Positions 1 through 5,999 of a stretch of DNA of 5,999 bases are shown in pieces (the first letter of the stretch is position 1; every line of letters starts with the position of its first letter). The notes below the pieces were generated by a model that worked only from the letters and a program-made list of their open reading frames with translations, was not told the origin of the DNA and searched no databases. The stretch covers positions 1 through 5,999 of the forward strand of contig DJMK01000160.1 of assembly GCA_002436485.1 (NCBI GenBank). The letters are read 5' to 3'. The translations under genes and the position numbers were made by a program. This stretch comes from Proteobacteria bacterium UBA6492 (GTDB taxonomy: Bacteria; Pseudomonadota; Gammaproteobacteria; UBA6429; Thiohalophilaceae).

Positions 1-330
1 TGATACTGAAGTCCAGCAGCCAAATACCACATCTACTTTTTCTTTTTCCAGTAACTCACGTGCCTTCTCGGCAAACAGCGGCCAGTTGGATGCCGGGTCA
101 ACTACCACAGCCTCCAGCTTTTTGCCCATTACACCGCCTTTCTTATTTTGTTCGTCAATCATCATGAGTACCGTGTCCTTCAGCGTGGTTTCACTGATGG
201 CCATAGTACCGGATAGCGAATGCAGTACACCTACCTTGATGGTATCAGCAGCCTGCGCAGTTGCAGTCAATCCCACAAGTACAGCAGATACTGTGATTGA
301 TTGCGTCAGTTTTTTAAACCATGTACGCAT
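1..330 (-). CDS. urtA: Urea ABC transporter substrate-binding protein UrtA, N-terminal part (runs off the left edge)
   Basis: Periplasmic urea-binding component of the UrtABCDE high-affinity ABC importer. Only the first 110 codons are in the window and the frame is open to base 1. The start is the ATG at 330-328, preceded by a near-perfect Shine-Dalgarno sequence (AGGAGGA, 7 nt spacing). Residues 1-27 form a Sec signal peptide: basic RTWFKK, a hydrophobic stretch and AQA before the likely cleavage site. The mature protein begins [20 protein letters not shown], the typical opening of the UrtA/amide-binding type I periplasmic fold. It is followed by a DPASNWP segment and a GCWTSVS segment near residues 105-110, both characteristic of UrtA rather than of branched-chain amino acid binders. 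Its position after the urease operon supports urea as the substrate. An amide-binding FmdD/AmiC-like relative is the main alternative and is less likely. Confidence 0.93.
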   Translation of the reverse strand, partial: MRTWFKKLTQSITVSAVLVGLTATAQAADTIKVGVLHSLSGTMAISETTLKDTVLMMIDEQNKKGGVMGKKLEAVVVDPASNWPLFAEKARELLEKEKVDVVFGCWTSVS

Positions 331-337
331 GTTTAGT

Positions 338-344
338 TCCTCCT
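338..344 (-). promoter_or_regulatory. Ribosome binding site of urtA
   Basis: AGGAGGA on the minus strand, 7 nt before the urtA ATG. It is the strongest ribosome binding site in the window and it settles the urtA start. Confidence 0.85.
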
Positions 345-368
345 CGTTATTCGATTTTATAAATGCGT

Positions 369-420
369 AAAAATGAAAAAGGTGCCAAAGCGAGATGTGA
401 ACAGTTCGCCTTGACACCTT
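369..420 (-). terminator. Intrinsic terminator between the porin gene and urtA
   Basis: On the minus strand, arm 420-406 (AAGGTGTCAAGGCGA) pairs with arm 393-379 (TCGCTTTGGCACCTT) along 15 bp around a 12-nt loop. The stem is followed by a T-rich run (TTTTTCATTTTT). Two of the pairs are G-U wobbles that form only in minus-strand RNA; on the plus strand they would be A-C mismatches. This argues that the element acts on minus-strand transcripts. It starts 22 nt after the porin stop codon and ends about 49 nt before the urtA start, so it should end, or partly attenuate, transcription from the porin gene into urtA. Confidence 0.85.
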
Positions 421-442
421 ATTTGTCTACATTGCTGCGATA

Positions 443-1123
443 TTACAAATCAAACGATTTGGTATAACCGACGTAGAACAATGGGTTTTCAGTTAAACCA
501 CCTGTTTCAGGAGTAACGCCGTCATTATCCAGCATGCTAACAGCCATAGTGATTTCATCTGTAGCAGAATAGCTCAGCGTGAAGTGACTATACTCATTAC
601 CCGGGTTCTCCAGGTCCCACCAGCCATACAGGATATTGAACTTACCGAAAGAGGCATCGACAGTGTAGTACTTGTCATCATCTGCTTCGCTTTCAACTGC
701 GATGTAAGCAGCCGCCGTTACCGGACCAAAACCGGCAGAAAGAACTACTTCTGACAGGTCGTTATCACCAAGGTCACAGCTAGGAACTGCGGTACAATCT
801 TCTGGATACAGGTATTTCCAGTAGGAAACATCGTATGAGAAGCCACCAATCTCACCACCATAGCCTAAGTACAGGTCAGTCTCATGGCCATCTGTTTCTG
901 TGGTAGCCCAAACACCGGCATAAAATCCACCTTTTGTATAATCGAGGCTACCGTGCGCCTGCGCACCACTCGGCGTCAGGTTCTGACCACGCCACAAGTA
1001 CATGTTCGCAACGCCGATAGTTGTTGAGAGTTCAGCTTGTGCAGCTAGTGGCACAGCAAAACTACCACCGGTGACAAGAGCAGCAGCAACTGCAGCTGCG
1101 GTTAGGTTCGTTGTCTTTTTCAT
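443..1123 (-). CDS. TorF/Gcw_chp-family putative outer-membrane porin
   Basis: I recognise this as the conserved proteobacterial Gcw_chp (TorF-like putative porin) family by its N-terminal mature region. After a signal peptide ending AAQA comes ELSTTIGVANMYLWRGQNLT, then GSLDYTKGGFYAGVW and alternating Tyr/Trp/Gly-rich strands typical of an outer-membrane beta-barrel. The C-terminus FYVGYTKSFDL fits an outer-membrane assembly signal. The protein is 226 aa, normal for the family. Two ATG codons lie in tandem at 1126 and 1123. The second is preferred because the AGGAG is 6 nt from it and only 3 nt from the first. Two cysteines six residues apart (YPEDC...PSC) sit in a probable loop and could form a disulfide. 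The substrate is not established. Its position between urease and urtA, and the sigma-54 promoter in front of it, suggest uptake of urea or another small nitrogen compound; that is inference. Confidence 0.85.
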   Translation of the reverse strand: MKKTTNLTAAAVAAALVTGGSFAVPLAAQAELSTTIGVANMYLWRGQNLTPSGAQAHGSLDYTKGGFYAGVWATTETDGHETDLYLGYGGEIGGFSYDVSYWKYLYPEDCTAVPSCDLGDNDLSEVVLSAGFGPVTAAAYIAVESEADDDKYYTVDASFGKFNILYGWWDLENPGNEYSHFTLSYSATDEITMAVSMLDNDGVTPETGGLTENPLFYVGYTKSFDL

Positions 1124-1129
1124 CATAAG

Positions 1130-1134
1130 CTCCT
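1130..1134 (-). promoter_or_regulatory. Ribosome binding site of the porin gene
   Basis: AGGAG on the minus strand. It lies 6 nt before the ATG at 1123 and only 3 nt before the tandem ATG at 1126, which favours the second Met as the start. Confidence 0.7.
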
Positions 1135-1229
1135 AAGTATTGATGTAAAAATTCGTTTGTTTTGTCGTAACCGTGTTTGCTCCCCGGAATTTGATCCCAC
1201 ACGAAGACAAGACAGGTTGCCTACCATTG

Positions 1230-1246
1230 AGCAAGGGCTGTGCCAA
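1230..1246 (-). promoter_or_regulatory. Sigma-54 (-24/-12) promoter of the porin gene
   Basis: The minus strand reads TTGGCACAGCCCTTGCT. Against the RpoN consensus YTGGCACGrNNNTTGCW it differs at one base (A for G after TGGCAC), and it has the required 10 nt between the -24 GG (1244-1243) and the -12 GC (1232-1231). The predicted start of transcription is near 1219, giving a leader of about 95 nt. Sigma-54 promoters need an enhancer-binding activator such as NtrC, which fits nitrogen control of urea uptake. Direct sequence match; function not tested. Confidence 0.78.
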
Positions 1247-1319
1247 CTGAATATTTATAATTAAAAACAGTCAGTTAAGTAAATTTAACAATTATGAAAC
1301 AATCATGGATGTGTCATGC

Positions 1320-1358
1320 TGGTGCGCATGCACCACGATTACGCGTTAATCTGGTGCA
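1320..1358. promoter_or_regulatory. Compound inverted repeat, candidate enhancer (NtrC-like half-sites)
   Basis: Three copies of the hexamer TGGTGC/GCACCA in alternating orientation. On the plus strand TGGTGC lies at 1320-1325, GCACCA at 1330-1335 and TGGTGC at 1352-1357. The last two sit in a larger dyad: TGCACCA, an extra C, GATTA, a 5-nt centre, TAATC, TGGTGCA (1329-1358), that is 12 paired bases with one bulge. Relative to the predicted sigma-54 start at 1219 it spans about -101 to -139, the usual enhancer distance. The half-sites match the NtrC core (GCACC/GGTGC). Their spacing does not match the standard NtrC site, where the two halves are 3 nt apart in TGCACCA/TGGTGCA form, so the binding protein is uncertain. 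It could also be an RNA hairpin at the end of the urease transcript, but it lacks a U-tract. Confidence 0.5.
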
Positions 1359-1400
1359 GGTTTGGCAAGTTTTTGTGGTATGAATTACAAAAGAAGTGAC

Positions 1401-1437
1401 ATTTGTACAACAATCCGCTGATTGACGGATCACAAAT
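1401..1437 (-). terminator. Possible weak terminator or 3'-end hairpin of the urease operon
   Basis: Starting just after the ureG stop codon, minus-strand RNA can pair ATTTGT (1437-1432) with ACAAAT (1406-1401), and GATCCG with CGGATT inside it, around an 8-nt loop, with a 5-nt bulge on the 3' side. Only scattered T residues follow (CACTTCTTTTG), so it is a poor intrinsic terminator. It may instead stabilise the 3' end. Confidence 0.35.
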
Positions 1438-1439
1438 GA

Positions 1440-2051
1440 TTATTCGAGCATGCCCTTTTCGATCACAAAGCGCTCAATTTGCTTGAGGCCTTCACCGGTT
1501 TTGAGATTAGAGAATACAAACGGACGTTCACCACGCATTTTTTTCGCATCGCGCTCCATCACTTCCAGTGATGCGCCAACATAAGGCGCCAGGTCTATCT
1601 TGTTAATCACCAGTAAGTCCGACTTGGTAATCCCTGGCCCACCTTTACGCGGTATTTTGTCACCGGCTGATACATCGATAACGTAGATAGTGAGATCAGA
1701 CAGCTCCGGGCTAAACGTGGCACTCAGGTTATCACCGCCACTTTCCACCAGCACCAGGTCAAGATTGTTAAAACGATTATTCAACTCTGCCACTGCCGCA
1801 AGATTCATTGAAGCATCTTCGCGAATTGCCGTATGTGGACAACCACCTGTTTCAACACCAATGATGCGATTGGCATCGAGCGCCGCATGTTTTATCAGGA
1901 ACTCAGCATCCTCTTGCGTATAAATATCATTGGTGACCACGGCGATATTGAACTTCTCGCGCATGGATTTGCATAGAGCTTCAACCAGTGCTGTTTTTCC
2001 GGAGCCTACTGGACCACCAACACCAACGCGTAAAACCTGATCGGGCGACAT
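1440..2051 (-). CDS. ureG: Urease accessory GTPase UreG
   Basis: SIMIBI-class GTPase that couples GTP hydrolysis to nickel delivery into apo-urease, acting with UreD and UreF in the cytoplasm. At 203 aa it has the family's normal length. Visible motifs: P-loop GPVGSGKT (residues 13-20), the metal-binding CPH motif in [15 protein letters not shown] (71-73), the [18 protein letters not shown] switch region (about 103-119), and the guanine-specificity motif NKID (150-153). The ATG at 2051 is chosen because AGGAG lies 7 nt before it. An in-frame TTG one codon upstream would be only 4 nt from the AGGAG. It is the last gene of the operon, 20 nt after ureF, and is followed by a 313-nt non-coding region. 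Confidence 0.97.
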   Translation of the reverse strand: MSPDQVLRVGVGGPVGSGKTALVEALCKSMREKFNIAVVTNDIYTQEDAEFLIKHAALDANRIIGVETGGCPHTAIREDASMNLAAVAELNNRFNNLDLVLVESGGDNLSATFSPELSDLTIYVIDVSAGDKIPRKGGPGITKSDLLVINKIDLAPYVGASLEVMERDAKKMRGERPFVFSNLKTGEGLKQIERFVIEKGMLE

Positions 2052-2058
2052 CAATTAA

Positions 2059-2063
2059 CTCCT
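2059..2063 (-). promoter_or_regulatory. Ribosome binding site of ureG
   Basis: AGGAG on the minus strand, 7 nt before the ATG at 2051. It picks that ATG over the neighbouring in-frame TTG at 2054. Confidence 0.7.
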
Positions 2064-2071
2064 GAATGTAA

Positions 2072-2755
2072 TCATGAACGAAATAAACGTGAATACTGTG
2101 TTTCATGTAGTGCACTGGCAATACCCAGCCCGGGTGCCAGGCTACCTATCTCATTATCCGCGAGTAGTGCACCTGTCTCTACCGCGCAAGGTATAACGTC
2201 AGCAAGTCGTATTAGCATTTGTTGTCCGATCGTTTGCCCCAGCGGTACTAACTTAATAGCGGCTGCCACCTGGTTTTCACACCACATCCACAAATAGGCC
2301 TTCATGATCGATTCCACATCGATTTGCCACTTGACTGCTGCCAGTGCCAGCAAGTTTACAAATGGTGCAGCATTGGAGGTTGTGTATTTTTTCGCATCTT
2401 CAATATCAAGGTTTGCCAATAACGTTGCCAGCGCCCTGCCCAGGTGTAGATCTTCTTCAACCAGTTCTCGCGATTCACGCGCTGCAAGAATAAATGTACT
2501 CCAGTTATCTATGCTGGCAACATCATTCTTTTGCCAGGCTACATACAGGCGTGACAAAACTGGTATATCCAGACATGCCAGGTTGTTTTTCAACTGCCCA
2601 CTGATCCATTCCTCAACATCCTCGGCATTCTTGATCCACTCGGCATGTAGTGCATATTCGAGTCCTTGCGAATAGGCATAGGCACCGACCGGCAGTGCCG
2701 GACTGATAAGTTGCCAAAGACGCAGGCTGGCGAGGGTGTCATGATTATCTTGCAT
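2072..2755 (-). CDS. ureF: Urease accessory protein UreF
   Basis: All-helical accessory protein that bridges UreD and UreG in the urease activation complex and gates the GTPase cycle. The recognisable N-terminus is LRLWQLISPALPVGAYAYSQGLEYAL, the family signature. The C-terminal region contains IKLVPLGQTIGQQML and ends in the family's arginine-containing tail (HETQYSRLFRS). At 227 aa the length is normal. The frame is open to an ATG at 2797, but that would add 14 residues read from the ureE His-tail codons ([11 protein letters not shown]). The ATG at 2755 puts the conserved domain at the usual distance from the N-terminus and lies 4 nt after the ureE stop. No good Shine-Dalgarno sequence precedes it, so translation is probably coupled to ureE by re-initiation. 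Confidence 0.94.
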   Translation of the reverse strand: MQDNHDTLASLRLWQLISPALPVGAYAYSQGLEYALHAEWIKNAEDVEEWISGQLKNNLACLDIPVLSRLYVAWQKNDVASIDNWSTFILAARESRELVEEDLHLGRALATLLANLDIEDAKKYTTSNAAPFVNLLALAAVKWQIDVESIMKAYLWMWCENQVAAAIKLVPLGQTIGQQMLIRLADVIPCAVETGALLADNEIGSLAPGLGIASALHETQYSRLFRS

Positions 2756-2759
2756 AGCG

Positions 2760-3203
2760 TTAATGCTCGTGATGATGATGTCCACCACCGTATGCACCGG
2801 CTTCTGGTTCGAAGGGAACTTGTTCTGTTGTCGTTCGTATACCTAGGCCTGCCAGCATGTCATCCAGCACATGATCATGCAGATAGCGCAGCCAACCATC
2901 GCCTATTTGTAACGGCACATGACGGTTACCAAGATGGTAACAGGCACGCGCAAATAGCATTTTATCTTCAATACGCGCAACCGAAACGGTTTCATCGGCT
3001 GCCTGAATCATGATGCGAGTACCATCTTCCGCGCGAATACAATCACCACCACGTAGTATCGTGCCACGTGGTAACATCAGCCCGATATCGGTACCGTTAT
3101 CCAGGCTGGCGCGCAAGCGGCTCTTTTGTCTTGATTCGTAGGGCAAGGTCAGTGTGGCATCACAAGCATTTTCAGCCGTAATCAATTCTGTTGCTTTTAA
3201 CAT
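2760..3203 (-). CDS. ureE: Urease accessory nickel metallochaperone UreE with C-terminal His tail
   Basis: Nickel-binding chaperone that supplies Ni2+ to the UreD-UreF-UreG complex. At 147 aa it has the two usual domains: an N-terminal beta-rich peptide-binding domain (about 1-75, with [11 protein letters not shown]) and a C-terminal ferredoxin-like metal-binding domain. The conserved Ni ligand is His95 in [11 protein letters not shown], followed by the family's [14 protein letters not shown] helix. The protein ends GGGHHHHEH, a short histidine-rich tail of the kind that binds extra nickel in many UreE proteins. The start ATG is preceded by AGGTGG with 7 nt spacing. This ribosome binding site overlaps the ureC stop codon (TAG GTGG), so ureC and ureE are likely coupled. 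Confidence 0.96.
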   Translation of the reverse strand: MLKATELITAENACDATLTLPYESRQKSRLRASLDNGTDIGLMLPRGTILRGGDCIRAEDGTRIMIQAADETVSVARIEDKMLFARACYHLGNRHVPLQIGDGWLRYLHDHVLDDMLAGLGIRTTTEQVPFEPEAGAYGGGHHHHEH

Positions 3204-3214
3204 TTGCCTGCCAC

Positions 3215-4918
3215 CTAGAACAGAAAGTAACGTTGTGCCAATGGAAGTTCAGTTGCCGGATCACATGTGAGTAACTCACCGTCGGCACGCACTTCATAGG
3301 TCTGTGGATCAACTTCCACCTTTGGCTGGTAATCATTTAGCTGCATATCTTTTTTACGTATCGCACGTGTATTGGAAACCGCCCTAACCATCTTGTTCAG
3401 TCCCAGGGATGCTGCGATACCGGCATCCTGTGCTGCCTGCGATACAAAACTGATACAGGTTGCATGCAGTGCGCTGCCGTATGCAGCGAACATCGGACGG
3501 TAATGCACAGGTTGTGGCGTTGGAATCGACGCATTTGGATCACCCATTGGCGCAGCAACAATAAACCCGCCCTTGATAATCAAGGATGGCTTGGCGCCAA
3601 AGAATGCTGGTTTCCACAACACGAGATCGGCCAACTTACCCACTTCGACTGAACCAACTTCATTGGCAATACCATGTGTAATAGCGGGGTTGATAGTGTA
3701 CTTGGCGATATAACGCCTGGCGCGAAAATTATCATTACGCTCATTGTCCTGTGACAATGCGCCACGTTGCAACTTCATCTTGTGGGCAGTCTGCCAGGTA
3801 CGCGTGATCACTTCGCCGACGCGCCCCATGGCCTGTGAATCCGATGCGATCATGGAGAAAGCACCCAGGTCATGAAAAATATCTTCGGCAGCAATGGTCT
3901 CGCGACGAATGCGAGATTCGGCGAACGCTACGTCCTCGGCAATATTTGGATCCAGGTGATGACATACCATGAGCATGTCCAGGTGTTCATCGACAGTGTT
4001 AACCGTGTACGGACGGGTCGGGTTGGTACTGGATGGCAATACATTTGCCTCACCGCACGCCTTGATGATATCCGGCGCATGGCCACCACCTGCACCTTCA
4101 GTATGGTAAGTGTGAATAGCCCGTCCCTTGAACGCAGCAATGGTGTCTTCCACAAAACCCGATTCATTGAGCGTGTCAGTATGGATAGCAACCTGAATGT
4201 CTGTCTGTTCCGCCACGGACAAACAATTGTCGATTGCTGCCGGTGTCGTGCCCCAGTCCTCGTGCAATTTTAAACCCATGGCTCCCGCCGCTACTTGCTC
4301 CAGCAAGGCATCGGGTGTACTGGCATTGCCTTTACCGAGAAAACCAAAATTCATTGGCAGGGCATCGGCCGCCTGCAACATGCGATGAATATTCCACGGT
4401 CCCGGGGTACAGGTAGTGGCATTGGTGCCGGTAGCCGGACCAGTACCTCCGCCGATCATGGTTGTTACCCCGGACATTAATGCTTCTTCAACCTGTTGAG
4501 GACAAATAAAGTGAATGTGGGCATCTATGCCACCGGCAGTCAGAATCTGTCCTTCACCGGCGATGGCCTCGGTACCTGGTCCTACCACGATATCAACACC
4601 AGGTTGTACATCGGGATTACCAGCCTTGCCAATACCGACGATACGACCATCCTTGATACCAACATCGGCCTTGATGATACCGGTGTAGTCGAGAATCAAC
4701 GCGTTGGTGATGACCGTATCAACCACCTCGATGGCAACACGCTGACTTTGTCCCATGCCATCACGAATGACCTTGCCACCACCGAACTTGACCTCATCAC
4801 CGTAAATTGTTTTGTCCTGCTCAACCTCAATGATCAGCGCCGTATCGCCCAGCCTGACACGATCGCCGGTGGTTGGGCCATACATTTCGGCATAGGCCTG
4901 TTTGCTGATTTTACTCAT
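3215..4918 (-). CDS. ureC: Urease alpha (catalytic) subunit UreC
   Basis: Nickel-dependent amidohydrolase that hydrolyses urea to ammonia and carbamate in the cytoplasm. At 567 aa it is full length. Residue numbering coincides with the well-studied Klebsiella enzyme. The Ni ligands His134 and His136 ([11 protein letters not shown]), carbamylated Lys217 with His219 (GLKLHEDWG), His246 (AIHTDTLNE), His272 (THYHT-type segment, here [15 protein letters not shown]) and Asp360 ([11 protein letters not shown]) are all present. So are Cys319 and catalytic His320 of the mobile flap (MVCHHLD). The C-terminus PLAQRYFLF is typical. The ATG start gives the conserved [19 protein letters not shown] opening; GGGGAG lies about 10 nt upstream. 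It follows ureB by 29 nt and precedes ureE by 11 nt. No missing key residue, so active urease is expected once nickel is loaded. Confidence 0.99.
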   Translation of the reverse strand: MSKISKQAYAEMYGPTTGDRVRLGDTALIIEVEQDKTIYGDEVKFGGGKVIRDGMGQSQRVAIEVVDTVITNALILDYTGIIKADVGIKDGRIVGIGKAGNPDVQPGVDIVVGPGTEAIAGEGQILTAGGIDAHIHFICPQQVEEALMSGVTTMIGGGTGPATGTNATTCTPGPWNIHRMLQAADALPMNFGFLGKGNASTPDALLEQVAAGAMGLKLHEDWGTTPAAIDNCLSVAEQTDIQVAIHTDTLNESGFVEDTIAAFKGRAIHTYHTEGAGGGHAPDIIKACGEANVLPSSTNPTRPYTVNTVDEHLDMLMVCHHLDPNIAEDVAFAESRIRRETIAAEDIFHDLGAFSMIASDSQAMGRVGEVITRTWQTAHKMKLQRGALSQDNERNDNFRARRYIAKYTINPAITHGIANEVGSVEVGKLADLVLWKPAFFGAKPSLIIKGGFIVAAPMGDPNASIPTPQPVHYRPMFAAYGSALHATCISFVSQAAQDAGIAASLGLNKMVRAVSNTRAIRKKDMQLNDYQPKVEVDPQTYEVRADGELLTCDPATELPLAQRYFLF

Positions 4919-4947
4919 ACTTGATCTGCTCCCCGTTAACTCGCCCG

Positions 4948-5256
4948 TTAGTCCAGGCTACCCATGATCGCGGCATTAAAACCGAAAACTTTTCGCTCCC
5001 CAGCGTAGGCCACCAGCTCTACCTCGCGCTCCTGCCCGGGCTCAAACCTGACGGCCGTACCAGCCGGTATGTTCAATCGATAGCCCCGACTCAATTCCCG
5101 ATCAAATTGCAGTGCCGAGTTGGTTTCGTAAAAGTGATAGTGCGATCCAACCTGTATCGGTCTGTCACCGGTGTTTGCAACACGCACCGTAACCGTCTCA
5201 CGGTCTTTATTCAGTTCAATATCACCATCATCAATCAGTAACTCACCAGGAATCAT
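4948..5256 (-). CDS. ureB: Urease beta subunit UreB
   Basis: Small structural subunit of the (UreABC)3 urease trimer; it carries no catalytic residues but packs against UreC. The 102-aa length is normal for a separate, unfused UreB. Family landmarks are [16 protein letters not shown] at the start, the [21 protein letters not shown] segment, [24 protein letters not shown] and [11 protein letters not shown] near the end. GGGAG lies a few bases before the ATG. It sits 27 nt after ureA and 29 nt before ureC. UreA and UreB are separate here, unlike the fused form in Helicobacter. Confidence 0.98.
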   Translation of the reverse strand: MIPGELLIDDGDIELNKDRETVTVRVANTGDRPIQVGSHYHFYETNSALQFDRELSRGYRLNIPAGTAVRFEPGQEREVELVAYAGERKVFGFNAAIMGSLD

Positions 5257-5283
5257 GTTTTATCTCCCGAAACAAACTTGTTG

Positions 5284-5586
5284 TCATACGATTGGGTTAT
5301 GGACCGTCACCAGCTTGGTGCCATCTGGAAACGTCGCTTCGACCTGCACTTCCGGAATCATCTCGGCAATACCCTCCATCACGTCTTCCTTGCTTAGCAA
5401 GGTTGTTCCATAACTCATCAATTCCGCCACACTCTTGCCTTCCCGCGCGCCTTCCATAATGGCTGCCGATATATAGGCCATTGCCTCTGGATAATTCAGT
5501 TTCAGGCCTTTGGCTTTGCGGCGCTCCGCAAGTAACGCCGCGGTAAACAGCAGTAATTTGTCTTTTTCTCTTGGTGTTAATTCCAT
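5284..5586 (-). CDS. ureA: Urease gamma subunit UreA
   Basis: Smallest structural subunit of urease, 100 aa, the standard length. Diagnostic segments: [40 protein letters not shown], the [18 protein letters not shown] helix and the C-terminal [24 protein letters not shown] lies 9 nt before the ATG. It follows ureD by 38 nt, the largest gap in the operon inside this window, with no promoter or terminator seen there, so it is most likely co-transcribed with ureD. Confidence 0.98.
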   Translation of the reverse strand: MELTPREKDKLLLFTAALLAERRKAKGLKLNYPEAMAYISAAIMEGAREGKSVAELMSYGTTLLSKEDVMEGIAEMIPEVQVEATFPDGTKLVTVHNPIV

Positions 5587-5624
5587 ATTGAATAACTCCG
5601 CCTCTTCTTAATCCTCTTGAAATA

Positions 5625-5999
5625 TCATGTCTGCCAGATTCTCGGCAAGCATGCCGGCTTGCCGATCCAGGTTTCACGTATTTTTTGCCAGATACCTGTA
5701 AACCATTCTCTCGCCTCAATACCCTGCTTGCCAAGATAGCGGCATACCAACACATTGTTTATCAGCGTTACACTACCACGCACATCACTATCAGTCTGAA
5801 ATTCAACAAGCTGCTCAAGCACGTTTTTATCACAATCGGTGACCAGCATGGTACCTACGACAGGAAAGCCCGCCATCCCCCATTGTGCACGTTGAATTTC
5901 AGTTTCACCCCGTAATCGTGTTCGCTCAATCACCAGGGGCTTGCCCTGACGAAAAATCTCGAGTCGCTGGCGACATTCACCCTGTATAAATTTTTCACC
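5625..5999 (-). CDS. ureD: Urease accessory protein UreD, C-terminal part (runs off the right edge)
   Basis: UreD is the scaffold that binds apo-urease and recruits UreF and UreG for nickel insertion. The frame is open from the window edge to a TGA at 5625-5627, giving the last 124 residues of a protein usually 270-290 aa long. No start codon of the real gene is inside the window; an in-frame GTG at 5933 is internal. The visible segment begins with GEKFIQGECRQRLEIFRQGK followed by PLVIERTRLRGE, a hallmark UreD block. It ends with WQKIRETWIGKPACLPRIWQT, the typical UreD C-terminus. Its position as the first gene before ureABC fits the common ureDABCEFG order. The operon promoter must lie beyond the right edge. 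Confidence 0.95.
   Translation of the reverse strand, partial: GEKFIQGECRQRLEIFRQGKPLVIERTRLRGETEIQRAQWGMAGFPVVGTMLVTDCDKNVLEQLVEFQTDSDVRGSVTLINNVLVCRYLGKQGIEAREWFTGIWQKIRETWIGKPACLPRIWQT

Larger units (their letters stand above)
1127..1439. other. 313-nt non-coding region between ureG and the porin gene
   Basis: No credible open reading frame on either strand. From right to left it holds a hairpin just after ureG (1401-1437), a compound inverted repeat (1320-1358), an AT-rich stretch (about 1247-1300), a sigma-54 promoter (1230-1246) and a leader of roughly 90 nt before the porin start. The order of enhancer-like repeat, AT-rich spacer and -24/-12 promoter is what a sigma-54-dependent control region usually looks like. 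A poor sigma-70-like pair also exists in the AT-rich part (TTTACT at 1283-1278, TATAAA at 1259-1254, 18-nt spacer), so weak constitutive expression cannot be excluded. Confidence 0.75.

Noticed and set aside
354..361. TATAAAAT on the minus strand as a -10 box for urtA
   Set aside because: No -35-like hexamer lies at 16-18 nt upstream, and a start there would leave almost no leader before the ribosome binding site. AT-rich chance match is likely.
86..370. A 94-codon plus-strand frame opposite urtA
   Set aside because: It is antisense to the UrtA coding sequence and its signal peptide; the low-complexity Ser/Thr-rich translation is typical of a shadow frame.
366..391. TTTGGCACC on the minus strand upstream of urtA as a second sigma-54 promoter
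   Set aside because: It has a good -24 half (TTGGCAC) but the -12 position reads TCAT instead of TTGC, and the bases are part of the terminator's 3' arm.
1320..1358. The compound inverted repeat as an intrinsic terminator of the urease operon
   Set aside because: Although it could form a 12-bp stem, no T-run follows on either strand, and it lies about 80 nt beyond the ureG stop at enhancer distance from a sigma-54 promoter. A DNA-binding role is the better reading.
2304..3013. Two plus-strand frames (123 and 115 codons) opposite ureF and ureE
   Set aside because: They are antisense to conserved genes, with no ribosome binding site or recognisable domain.
3872..4924. Plus-strand open frames of 60-142 codons opposite ureC
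   Set aside because: They lie entirely antisense to the conserved ureC gene, have no recognisable protein features and no ribosome binding sites; they reflect codon bias of ureC.
5297..5755. A 152-codon minus-strand frame overlapping ureA and the end of ureD
   Set aside because: It is out of frame with two unmistakable conserved genes and its translation shows no family signal.

Overview
All supported genes lie on the minus strand and run from high to low coordinates. The window is a urea-use region of a proteobacterium, most likely a gammaproteobacterium. That placement rests on the ureDABCEFG gene order, the separate small subunits UreA (100 aa) and UreB (102 aa), a Gcw_chp/TorF-type outer-membrane protein, and moderate base composition. 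Nothing in the sequence fixes the genus. The acidic composition of the porin would suit a marine or saline habitat, but that is a weak hint.

Layout in transcription order. 5999-1440 holds the urease operon: the C-terminal end of ureD (cut by the window edge), ureA, ureB, ureC, ureE, ureF and ureG. Gaps are 4-38 nt, except that ureE and ureF are only 4 nt apart and probably translationally coupled. All catalytic and nickel-binding residues of UreC are present, and the accessory proteins carry their hallmark motifs, so the enzyme looks functional. 1439-1127 is a 313-nt non-coding region. It holds a possible weak hairpin after ureG, an unusual compound inverted repeat (1320-1358), an AT-rich stretch and a very good sigma-54 (-24/-12) promoter at 1230-1246 pointing at the porin gene. 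1126-443 is the porin gene. 420-379 is a strong intrinsic terminator. 330-1 is the N-terminal 110 residues of UrtA, the periplasmic substrate-binding protein of the urea ABC transporter, which continues past the left edge.

How the genes fit together: the porin may let small solutes such as urea cross the outer membrane, UrtA would bind urea in the periplasm and pass it to the transporter, and UreABC would hydrolyse it to ammonia and carbamate. UreD, UreF, UreG and UreE assemble the Ni site. The sigma-54 promoter in the middle of this set suggests nitrogen control, probably through NtrC or another enhancer-binding protein.

The urease genes are ordinary. The parts worth a second look are the regulatory region at 1127-1439, the porin placed between enzyme and transporter, and the terminator that separates the porin from urtA. 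I found no mobile element, CRISPR array, tRNA, rRNA or clearly new gene system.
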